Shown: piece after piece, positions 44,672 through 52,279 of the stretch
How positions within the stretch are numbered: position 1 is the stretch's first letter
Layout: each line of letters opens with the position of its first letter
Assembly: GCA_964629325.1 (NCBI GenBank)
Contig: CAZVSC010000005.1
Location: 34,079-98,078 of the forward strand
Origin: Eutrophocola sp964629325
Lineage (GTDB): Bacteria; Pseudomonadota; Gammaproteobacteria; Pseudomonadales; Pseudohongiellaceae
Direction: 5' to 3'
Length of the DNA stretch: 64,000 nucleotides
Translations under genes and position numbers: made by a program
Notes under the pieces: model-generated
Database searches by the model: none
The model's input: the letters and a program-made list of their open reading frames with translations, nothing else
What the model was told of the DNA's origin: nothing

Positions 44672-46170
44672 TCCTGGCGTGGCTCATCACTATTCTGTTC
44701 GCCGGTGGCATCGGCGCCTGGCTTGCCGAAAAGAGCAATCCGGAACTGCCGCGCTTCATCGCCCTGGCGACTCTGCTGCTGGACCTGTTCCTGGTGGTGC
44801 TGATGTTGCTGGCCCCGGGCGTGCTTGGGCTGGATGCCGCGGCACAGGTCGACCTCGGCCAACCCGGTGAATGGCTGGTGCTTTACTCTGCCGACTGGAT
44901 TCCGCGGTTCGGCATCTCCCTGATTTTCGGCGCCGACGGGCTCGGCCTCCTGCTGATTACCCTGACGGTGTTCCTGGGCCTGATGTCACTCGGTTCGGCA
45001 TGGCACGAAGTCAAGGAGCGTACCGGTTTCTTCTATTTCAACCTGCTGTGGACGCTTGCCGGTGTTATCGGCGTGTTTACCGCGCTCGACCTGTTCCTGT
45101 TCTTCTTCTTCTGGGAAGTCATGCTCATCCCGATGTACTTCATCATCGCCATCTGGGGTCATGAGAACAAGGAATACGCGGCGATGAAGTTTTTCATTTT
45201 CACCCAGGTAAGCGGCATGCTGATGCTGCTTGCCATCCTGCTGCTCGTATTCTTCCATTACCAGCAAGCCGGTGAACTGACCTTCAACTACTTCTACCTG
45301 CTGGGCACGAATATTCCGGATGCCTTCGGCTTCTGGGTCATGCTCGGCTTCTTCCTGGCGTTTGCGACCAAGCTGCCGTCCGTCCCGTTTCACAACTGGC
45401 TGCCCGATGCCCACTCGCAGGCGCCCACGGCGGGCTCTGTGATCCTGGCAGGCATCCTGCTGAAGACCGGTGCCTACGGCCTGATCCGCTTCACCATCCC
45501 GCTGTTCCCGGTGGAAAGCTCGGCCTTTGCACCCACCGCCATGCTGCTGGGTGTCATCAGTATCCTGTATACCGCCAAGGTGGCGTTTGCCCAGAACGAC
45601 CTCAAGCGCCTGATCGCCTATACCTCGGTCAGCCACATGGGCTTCGTCATGCTGGGTGTCTATGCCTGGACCGCACAGGCAGTGCAGGGCGCCGTCATGA
45701 CCATGCTGGCGCACGGTTTCAGCGCCGCGGCACTGTTCATGCTCGCCGGTGGACTGCAGCATCGCATCCATACCCGCGCCATGGACCAGATGGGCGGGCT
45801 GTGGGGCGTGGCACCGAAGATGGGCTTCATGGCCGTGTTCTTCACCGTTGCCGCGGTGGGCATGCCGGGGCTGGGCAACTTTATCGGTGAATTCCTGGTG
45901 CTGCTCGGCAGTTTCCGCATCAGCGTTGCCGCCGCCGCGGCAGCCGCCGTCGGCATGGTGGTGGCGGCGGTGTACTCGCTGATCGTTATCCAGAAAGTGT
46001 TCCATGGCGAAAACAAGCACAATCTCGAGGTACAGGATCTCACCAACGTGGAGATGTTCTGCTTCGGCCTGATGATGATCGGTCTGTTCTGGATGGGTAT
46101 GTATCCCCAGTCCATGCTGCAGATGTCGGAGCCGACACTGCGCAGCCTGGGAGTTTTGTTCTTCAACTGA
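44668..46170 (+). CDS. nuoM: NADH-quinone oxidoreductase subunit M
   Basis: NuoM (ND4) is the second antiporter-like proton channel. The 500-residue protein has about 14 membrane segments, the essential Glu in FFWEVMLIPMYFIIAIWG, and PFHNWLPDAHSQAPTAGSVI, followed by ILLKTGAYGLIRF. It is coupled to nuoL by ATGA. A 206-base spacer with an octamer repeat element precedes nuoN, unusually long for this operon. Confidence 0.97.
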   Translation: MILAWLITILFAGGIGAWLAEKSNPELPRFIALATLLLDLFLVVLMLLAPGVLGLDAAAQVDLGQPGEWLVLYSADWIPRFGISLIFGADGLGLLLITLTVFLGLMSLGSAWHEVKERTGFFYFNLLWTLAGVIGVFTALDLFLFFFFWEVMLIPMYFIIAIWGHENKEYAAMKFFIFTQVSGMLMLLAILLLVFFHYQQAGELTFNYFYLLGTNIPDAFGFWVMLGFFLAFATKLPSVPFHNWLPDAHSQAPTAGSVILAGILLKTGAYGLIRFTIPLFPVESSAFAPTAMLLGVISILYTAKVAFAQNDLKRLIAYTSVSHMGFVMLGVYAWTAQAVQGAVMTMLAHGFSAAALFMLAGGLQHRIHTRAMDQMGGLWGVAPKMGFMAVFFTVAAVGMPGLGNFIGEFLVLLGSFRISVAAAAAAAVGMVVAAVYSLIVIQKVFHGENKHNLEVQDLTNVEMFCFGLMMIGLFWMGMYPQSMLQMSEPTLRSLGVLFFN

Positions 46171-46225
46171 CGCCGAAACTTTGGCGCGTCGGAACACGGC
46201 AGATCCAGCGGCACTTTGAGTATTT

Positions 46226-46359
46226 AGTCGAAAGTTAAAAGTTAAAGGTTAAAAGTTAAAAGTTAAAAGAGGTAAAAGTCGAAAATTAAGCAAGCAGGGG
46301 ACTGAAGTTAAACGCGTCTTTCCTATCAGCTGTTAGCTTGCAACTTTCAACTTTTAACT
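46226..46359. repeat. Octamer array with inverted partner between nuoM and nuoN
   Basis: Several AGTTAAAA-type octamers run in tandem at about 46226-46287. After about 55 bases an inverted copy lies at 46342-46359, whose reverse complement shares the 11-mer AGTTAAAAGTT exactly with the array. The structure could fold into a long AT-rich hairpin in RNA or DNA. The same layout with a different octamer occurs upstream of uvrC. Confidence 0.85.
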
Positions 46360-46376
46360 CGTACTGAGAAGACAGA

Positions 46377-47837
46377 ATGTACAGTAATCTCGTTATCGAT
46401 TTAATGCAGATCATCATGCTCACGGTGGGTTCGGTCGTGGTCATGGTCACTGCCGCTTTCAAACGCGACCATGCCGTGGTCTGCGGTCTCACCGTATTCA
46501 GCCTGGTTGTTGCACTGCTGACCTTTGTATTCATCAAACCGGTGCTGCCGCTGGAAGCCACCCAACTGCTGATGATCGACGAATACAGCCTGTTCTTCTC
46601 CAACCTGATAATCGTCGGCGCCATCGCAGTAGCATTGCTGGCATACCCGTATTTCCAGACGCACAACATCCAGAACGAGGAATTCTACATTCTGCTGATG
46701 ACCGCCACCCTCGGCGCCGTCGTCCTGGCGTGCAGCAACCACTTCGTGGCATTGCTGCTCGGCATGGAAATGCTGGGTGTCAGCCTTTACGCCATGATTG
46801 CCTATCCCGTTCACGCGGATACTGTGGCCAAGTTTCCCCTGGAAGCGGGTATCAAGTACCTCATCCTGTCGGCGCTGACCGGCGGCATCACCCTGTTCGG
46901 CATTGCCCTGGTGTATGCCTACATCGGCACCCTCGGATTTGACGAAATCCCGGCCGCCCTCGATGCGGCAGGCGAGCTTGGGCCGGTCTTCGTGATCGGG
47001 GTGCTCATGATCGTAGCCGGCGCCGCGTTCAAACTGTCACTGGTGCCGTTCCACATCTGGACCCCGGATGTCTACGAAGGCGCGCCGGTACCGGTGACCG
47101 CCTATCTGGCGACAGTCTCCAAGGCTGCCATGCTGGCAGTAACCATGCGGCTGCTGTTGGCGTCCAATGCCCTTGAATTCAATGCCGTTGCCGCGGTCCT
47201 GACCATCATGGCTGCCGCCTCGATGATCATCGGCAACCTGCTGGCCGTGCTGCAGGATAACGTGAAACGCCTGTTTGCCTACTCCTCCATTGCCCACCTT
47301 GGTTACCTGATGGTTGTGGTTATCGCCGCCGCCGGCGTGGAAAACGCCCTGACGGTGGAAAGCATGAGTTTCTACATGCTGGCGTATTTCATCATGTCCC
47401 TGGCGGGCTTTGCCGTGATCAGCGCCATCTCCAACAGTGAAAAGGAACTGGACACACTGGCCGATTTCAAAGGCCTGTTCTGGCGCAATACCTGGTTGTC
47501 CACTGTCCTGATAACCGTACTCCTGTCACTGGCGGGTATCCCGTTGACCGCCGGTTTCATCGGCAAATTCTATATCTTCACCACAGGCGTGGAAGGGGAA
47601 CTGTGGTTCCTGCTGTCCATGCTCATCATCGGCAGCGCCATTGGCCTGTATTACTACCTGCGCCTGATCTACCTGATGCTGCAGCCGGCTGACCCGGCCG
47701 GTGTCGACCCTGCTGCCGCCGGACTGCCAGCAGGCGTCCACGTGGTCATGGCTGCCATGACCCTGGCGATCATCTACCTGGGTGTCTATCCGACACCGAT
47801 GATCAGCACCCTGCAGGCACTCTCCAGCGCCTTCTGA
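46377..47837 (+). CDS. nuoN: NADH-quinone oxidoreductase subunit N
   Basis: NuoN (ND2) is the third antiporter-like subunit. The 486-residue protein has about 14 membrane segments with the conserved LLLGMEMLGVSLYAMIAYP (membrane Glu), AGAAFKLSLVPFHIWTPDVYEGAP (Lys) and LAGIPLTAGFIGKFYIF. It ends the nuo operon in the canonical order. Confidence 0.97.
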   Translation: MYSNLVIDLMQIIMLTVGSVVVMVTAAFKRDHAVVCGLTVFSLVVALLTFVFIKPVLPLEATQLLMIDEYSLFFSNLIIVGAIAVALLAYPYFQTHNIQNEEFYILLMTATLGAVVLACSNHFVALLLGMEMLGVSLYAMIAYPVHADTVAKFPLEAGIKYLILSALTGGITLFGIALVYAYIGTLGFDEIPAALDAAGELGPVFVIGVLMIVAGAAFKLSLVPFHIWTPDVYEGAPVPVTAYLATVSKAAMLAVTMRLLLASNALEFNAVAAVLTIMAAASMIIGNLLAVLQDNVKRLFAYSSIAHLGYLMVVVIAAAGVENALTVESMSFYMLAYFIMSLAGFAVISAISNSEKELDTLADFKGLFWRNTWLSTVLITVLLSLAGIPLTAGFIGKFYIFTTGVEGELWFLLSMLIIGSAIGLYYYLRLIYLMLQPADPAGVDPAAAGLPAGVHVVMAAMTLAIIYLGVYPTPMISTLQALSSAF

Positions 47838-48216
47838 GCAATCTGTCCTGAACAGACGCCGGTCCTGTCCGGCGTGACGCTGCTGGTGCAATGCTGTGGC
47901 TCAAATCGGCGATTTAGGCCCGATTTTGCTCACTTTTTGGTCAAATCCCAGCTGGTTTAGCGATAACGCCCTGAAAACAGTGTTTTTTTTGGCCAATACT
48001 TGCATTGGCAAATACAGAGTGATTACAATCCCTCCCCCGGCTGGATATTCGTGCGAACAGAGACACATTCCACCCATGCCCCCCGGGCAGGCAGCTACAC
48101 AGCCTGGAATAACAAATTAAAAAAAACACACTAACAATAAACGTTACGCAGTAATAACCAGTAACTGGCCAGAACGTCGCATCGCAGACGACATCAGGCA
48201 TACCCGGAGCCCCGTT
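47838..48216 (+). promoter_or_regulatory. Spacer upstream of the recombinase-like gene
   Basis: This 379-base region is AT-richer than its neighbours and contains no gene I can support. An inverted repeat GCCAAT (47992-47997) and ATTGGC (48004-48009) overlaps a weak -35 (TTGCAT, 48000-48005). A TACAAT -10 box (48024-48029) follows at 18-base spacing. This could be an autoregulated promoter. A GC stem without T run lies just after nuoN (near 47857). Confidence 0.4.
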
Positions 48217-48915
48217 ATGTCGGTTTACAGCTACACGCGCACCTCGCAGATTGAATGCCTGGAGTCCACCCAGGAACTTGAAACCATCCTCGAAAAAGAA
48301 GATTTACGCCTGCAGACCTATGCTCTCGGTGAAGGTATGAAGGTGAATGACCGTTTCGTCGACCAGAACCAGAAGTGGAACGTCAGTTTCATGAAGCGGC
48401 CCCAGGCCGCCATCCTGATGAACAGGCTGGAAGCCGGCGACATCATTCTCGTCTGCACACTGGAGCGCATCTTCAGCAATTGCGAAGACATGATGAACAC
48501 CCTGGCTGAATTCCGCAAACGCAAGGTCAGGCTCGAGGTGGTCGAACTGCATGGTGATGTCACTGACAAGACGCTGACACCACGCTTCACTGACATACTG
48601 AAGATTTTCCACGGCCTGGAAAAACGCCGTTCCACTGAACGCATCAAGACCGTGAAACAGAGCCAGCGCAAAAAAGGACGCTTCCTTGGCGGCAGCCGCC
48701 CGTTCGGCTACATGATTCATTCCAATGGCCGCCTGATCGAAAACCCGATGGAGCAGCGCGTACTGAAGAAAATCCTCGAAATGAAGAAACAGGGTAAATC
48801 CCTGCGGGCCATTTCCGCCGAAGTCAGTACTCCGATGATGCCGGTCAGTTTCAAGACCGTGCAGCGCCTTATCAAGCGTCATGACAGCGAGTTGAGTGCC
48901 AGGCAGGAAGGCTGA
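48217..48915 (+). CDS. Serine-recombinase-like (resolvase family) protein with altered active site
   Basis: The 232-residue protein resembles small serine recombinases. The N-terminal YSYTRTS places Arg8 and Ser10 exactly where resolvases have the catalytic Arg8 and Ser10. The segment GDIILVCTLERIFSN aligns with resolvase GDVILVKKLDRLGRD, so Glu83 replaces the Asp, Arg84 is kept, and the second catalytic Arg is Ser87. A long helix (EKRRSTERIKTVKQSQRKKG) and a C-terminal helix-turn-helix-like region (SLRAISAEVSTPMMPVSFKTVQRLIK) follow. It may be a degenerate recombinase reused as a DNA-binding protein. It is alone between nuoN and lolC. Confidence 0.75.
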   Translation: MSVYSYTRTSQIECLESTQELETILEKEDLRLQTYALGEGMKVNDRFVDQNQKWNVSFMKRPQAAILMNRLEAGDIILVCTLERIFSNCEDMMNTLAEFRKRKVRLEVVELHGDVTDKTLTPRFTDILKIFHGLEKRRSTERIKTVKQSQRKKGRFLGGSRPFGYMIHSNGRLIENPMEQRVLKKILEMKKQGKSLRAISAEVSTPMMPVSFKTVQRLIKRHDSELSARQEG

Positions 48916-49015
48916 ACCAACCGGGACAAGTGGCGAGGGGATTCAAGGCAATCTCCTTGCCCAGTTTTGATCGTGACCGGTCAATGCCTGCGCTGAAGTA
49001 TGCTCTAATGCCCCC

Positions 49016-50263
49016 ATGCTCAAATCCACGCCTTTCCTGATTGGACTTCGTTACATCCTTGCCCGCAAGGACAACCGCTTTATCTCTTTTACGTCCCTGA
49101 TTTCCATGGCCGGCCTCACCCTTGGGGTGATGGCGATCATCGTCGTCCTGTCCGTATTCAACGGCTCTCAGGGCATCATGCGCGAGCGCACACTGATTAC
49201 GGTATCTCATGGCGACATCGGCGCCAGCGGCGGCTTCCCGGACTGGCGGGAGGCTGTTTCCCTGCTGGATAGCCGTCCGGAGATCGTCGGTGTCGCCCCC
49301 TATATCGGCCTGGAAGCCATGCTCAGCAGGCAGGGGTATCACCAGGTCACGGAGATCAAGGCCATCTCGCCGCAGGATGAGGTCAACGTCACCCGCATAG
49401 CCGACAGTATGGTGCAGGGCAGTCTCGATGCCCTGGCCGCAGGCAGCAACACCATCATTCTCGGCCGTGTACTGGCCGGCAACCTGCGGCTGAATAACGG
49501 TGACTCGGTGAACCTGATTGTGCCGTCCGTCAATGCCAATGACCGGCTGTCCCTGAATATGCACCGCTTTACCGTGGCCGGTATCTTTGATCCCCAGTTT
49601 ACTATCGGCAACGAGCTTGCCCTTATACATATCGACGACAGCCTGCCGCTGCTTGGCATCGGTGACATCGCCGATGCCGTCCAGTTGCGCCTGCGGGTGG
49701 CGGATGTGGAAGCCGCCGGGGCCATCGTCGCCGACAGCCTTGCCGTGCTTGAGGCGGCATTTCCCGGCACGGCCTTCAGCGGCAGGGACTGGAGCGTTAC
49801 CGAGGCCAGCCTGTTCAATGCCCTGAAGATGGAAAAACTCATGACCTGGTTCATGCTCATGATGATTGTGGCCATCGGCGCCTTCAACATCATCTCCACG
49901 CTCGTCATGGTGGTTTCCGAAAAGAAGGCCGACATCGCCATCCTGCGCACCATGGGCGCCAGCGAGAGGGTCATCATGGGCATCTTCGTGGTGCAGGGCA
50001 CCCTGGTAGGCATACTCGGCACCTTGCTGGGGGCGGCCGCCGGCATCCTGGCCGCTCTGAATTTTTCTGCCATCTCGGGCAGCCTGGAAAGCCTCCTGGC
50101 ACCGGCAAACCTCTATGTCATTACCGTGCTGCCGTCCGTATTACAGGCTTCAGATGTCTGGATAACCTGCAGTGCGGCACTGGGCATCAGTTTTATCGCG
50201 ACACTGTATCCTGCCAGGAAGGCATCCCAGGTTTTGCCCGCAGAGGTTCTGCGATATGAGTGA
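49016..50263 (+). CDS. lolC: Lipoprotein-releasing ABC transporter permease LolC
   Basis: LolC is an inner-membrane permease of the LolCDE complex, which extracts outer-membrane lipoproteins and passes them to LolA. The 415-residue protein has one N-terminal membrane segment (FTSLISMAGLTLGVMAIIVVLSVFNG), a large periplasmic domain, and three C-terminal segments. The cytoplasmic motif KKADIAILRTMGAS and the ending LYPARKASQVLPAEVLRYE are typical. It overlaps lolD by eight bases. Confidence 0.93.
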   Translation: MLKSTPFLIGLRYILARKDNRFISFTSLISMAGLTLGVMAIIVVLSVFNGSQGIMRERTLITVSHGDIGASGGFPDWREAVSLLDSRPEIVGVAPYIGLEAMLSRQGYHQVTEIKAISPQDEVNVTRIADSMVQGSLDALAAGSNTIILGRVLAGNLRLNNGDSVNLIVPSVNANDRLSLNMHRFTVAGIFDPQFTIGNELALIHIDDSLPLLGIGDIADAVQLRLRVADVEAAGAIVADSLAVLEAAFPGTAFSGRDWSVTEASLFNALKMEKLMTWFMLMMIVAIGAFNIISTLVMVVSEKKADIAILRTMGASERVIMGIFVVQGTLVGILGTLLGAAAGILAALNFSAISGSLESLLAPANLYVITVLPSVLQASDVWITCSAALGISFIATLYPARKASQVLPAEVLRYE

Positions 50264-50954
50264 CGCGGTTTTGCAGTGCATCGACCTGGCCCGTACATAC
50301 CGGGAAGGCGGCAACGTGGTCGAGGTACTCAAGGGCGCCAACCTGTCAGTAGGGGCAGGCGAGACAGTGGCTATTACGGGCACATCCGGTTCCGGCAAGA
50401 CCACGCTGCTCAACCTGCTTGGCGGTATCGACAAACCCAGCAGTGGTCATGTGAGCATCCTGGGCCAGGACCTGGCGTTGCTCGATGGCCGCGAGCTGGA
50501 CCGCCTGCGCAACCAGACACTCGGTTTTGTCTACCAGTTCCATCACCTGCTGGGGGAATTCACCGCACAGGAAAACGTCGCCATGCCGCTGATCATCGGC
50601 AAGCGTCCCTATGCGGAATGCATGGCAAGGGCCTCCGATATCCTGGGCAAGGTCGGGTTGCAGGATCGCCTGAACCATAAACCGTCGCAGTTATCCGGCG
50701 GCGAGCGCCAGCGTGTGGCAATCGCCAGGGCGCTGGTGAACAATCCTGCCTGCGTCCTGATGGATGAACCCACCGGCAACCTTGACGGCCATACCGCGGC
50801 CGGCATACACCAGCTGATGAACGACTTGCAGTCACAACTGACCACCAGCTTCATCGTTGTCACCCACGATCCGGCCTTTGCCGCACAGATGGACAGAATC
50901 TACCTGCTGGCCGACGGGGTGCTCGAATTGGCGACAGGCAGGGGAGCCTCCTGA
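50256..50954 (+). CDS. lolD: Lipoprotein-releasing ABC transporter ATPase LolD
   Basis: LolD powers LolCDE. The 232-residue ATPase starts at ATG 50256. It has Walker A GTSGSGKT (42-49), the Q-loop region VYQFHHLLGEFTAQENV, the LolD-characteristic signature LSGGERQRVAIARAL, and Walker B CVLMDEPTGNLD. It lies between and overlaps or abuts lolC and lolE. Confidence 0.96.
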   Translation: MSDAVLQCIDLARTYREGGNVVEVLKGANLSVGAGETVAITGTSGSGKTTLLNLLGGIDKPSSGHVSILGQDLALLDGRELDRLRNQTLGFVYQFHHLLGEFTAQENVAMPLIIGKRPYAECMARASDILGKVGLQDRLNHKPSQLSGGERQRVAIARALVNNPACVLMDEPTGNLDGHTAAGIHQLMNDLQSQLTTSFIVVTHDPAFAAQMDRIYLLADGVLELATGRGAS

Positions 50955-50955
50955 C

Positions 50956-52212
50956 ATGCAGATGCCCCTGGCCCTGTATATCGGCAAGCGCTACACCTCC
51001 ATACGATCACGCAACCAGCTGATCGGCTTCATATCCCTGTTGTCCATTCTCGGCCTGGGGCTGGGTGTTGCCATACTCATTACCGTCCTGTCCGTTATCA
51101 ATGGTTTTGACAGGGAACTGCAGAACCGCATCCTTGCCATGGTGCCCCACATCACCTTGTACAGCGCGCGCAGCGACTTGCTGCAGGACCGGCAGCAGTG
51201 GTCCGAAGTGGAAGCGGCGCTTGCCGGCGTCGATGGCATCACTGGTACGGCGCCATTCCTGCAGGTGGAAGGAATGCTGGTGGCAAACGGCATCAGCAAG
51301 GGCATCGTGCTCAACGGTATCGACCCTGGCGCTGAACGCAATGTATCCATCATCGAGGAATTCATCACCACGGGTGAATTCGATTCACTCGCCGATCGTG
51401 AATACCACCTCCTGATCGGGGCGGAACTGGCCAGCACACTGGGTGTCGTGCCGGGCGACAGGGTTACTCTCGTGTCCACCGTGGTGCCGATCACGCCACT
51501 GGGTGAATTCACCCGACAGAAACAATTTACCGTCAGCGGCATCTTCCAGGTCGGCTCCCAGCTCGACGGCGGCCTGGCCGTTGCGCATCTTGCCGACGTG
51601 CAGCGCGTGTACAGACTTGGCGATGCCATCCATGGCCTGCGCATCCAGGTGGATGACCTGTTCGAGGTCCAGGCCATCGGCGAGCGCATTCGTGAACGCA
51701 TCGGCGACAGTTTCATGCTTTCCAACTGGACCTGGGATTACGGCAACATTTACGAAAACATCCGCCTGTCGAAATCGCTGGTCGGCCTGCTCCTGTCATT
51801 GCTGGTTGCCGTAGCGGCGTTCAATGTCGTGGTCAGTCTCGTCATGGTGGTCAAGGACAAGCAGGGTGATATCGCCATCCTGCGCACCATGGGCACCTCC
51901 CTTGGGAGCATCCGCAACATCTTCCTCGTGCAGGGACTCGGCATCGGCCTGATCGGTACCGGCATCGGCATCGGTCTGGGCATCCTGTTTTCCCTGACCA
52001 TCAGCGATATGGTCCGCTGGCTGGAAGGTATCATGGGGGTCCAGTTCCTCAGTGCCGACATCTACCCGGTCAACTACCTGCCTTCGCAACTGCAATTCGA
52101 AGACCTGCTCATCGTTACTGCCATCGCCCTCGTGCTGACCCTCCTGGCCACACTGCTGCCGGCGCGCTCCGCCGCAAGAACCGATCCGGCAGAAGTCCTG
52201 CGCTACGAATAA
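50956..52212 (+). CDS. lolE: Lipoprotein-releasing ABC transporter permease LolE
   Basis: This is the second permease of LolCDE (418 residues from ATG 50956; ATG 50962 is possible). The N-terminal LALYIGKRYTSIRSRNQLIGFIS and first membrane segment, the periplasmic domain, and the motif DKQGDIAILRTMGTSLGSI with three C-terminal membrane segments are clear. LolC and LolE are similar and could be exchanged in naming. The ending ARSAARTDPAEVLRYE is typical. Confidence 0.92.
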   Translation: MQMPLALYIGKRYTSIRSRNQLIGFISLLSILGLGLGVAILITVLSVINGFDRELQNRILAMVPHITLYSARSDLLQDRQQWSEVEAALAGVDGITGTAPFLQVEGMLVANGISKGIVLNGIDPGAERNVSIIEEFITTGEFDSLADREYHLLIGAELASTLGVVPGDRVTLVSTVVPITPLGEFTRQKQFTVSGIFQVGSQLDGGLAVAHLADVQRVYRLGDAIHGLRIQVDDLFEVQAIGERIRERIGDSFMLSNWTWDYGNIYENIRLSKSLVGLLLSLLVAVAAFNVVVSLVMVVKDKQGDIAILRTMGTSLGSIRNIFLVQGLGIGLIGTGIGIGLGILFSLTISDMVRWLEGIMGVQFLSADIYPVNYLPSQLQFEDLLIVTAIALVLTLLATLLPARSAARTDPAEVLRYE

Positions 52213-52279
52213 GCCGGTTCCCGGCAAAATACCTGTCCCTGGACTATCCTGAACGCGGCGCCGGCCGGACAGGAATTCC

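Noticed and set aside
48217..48915. An active invertase acting on the inverted octamer arrays at 46226-46359
   Set aside because: The second catalytic arginine appears to be missing, and the arrays enclose only a short spacer with no promoter or gene segment to switch.
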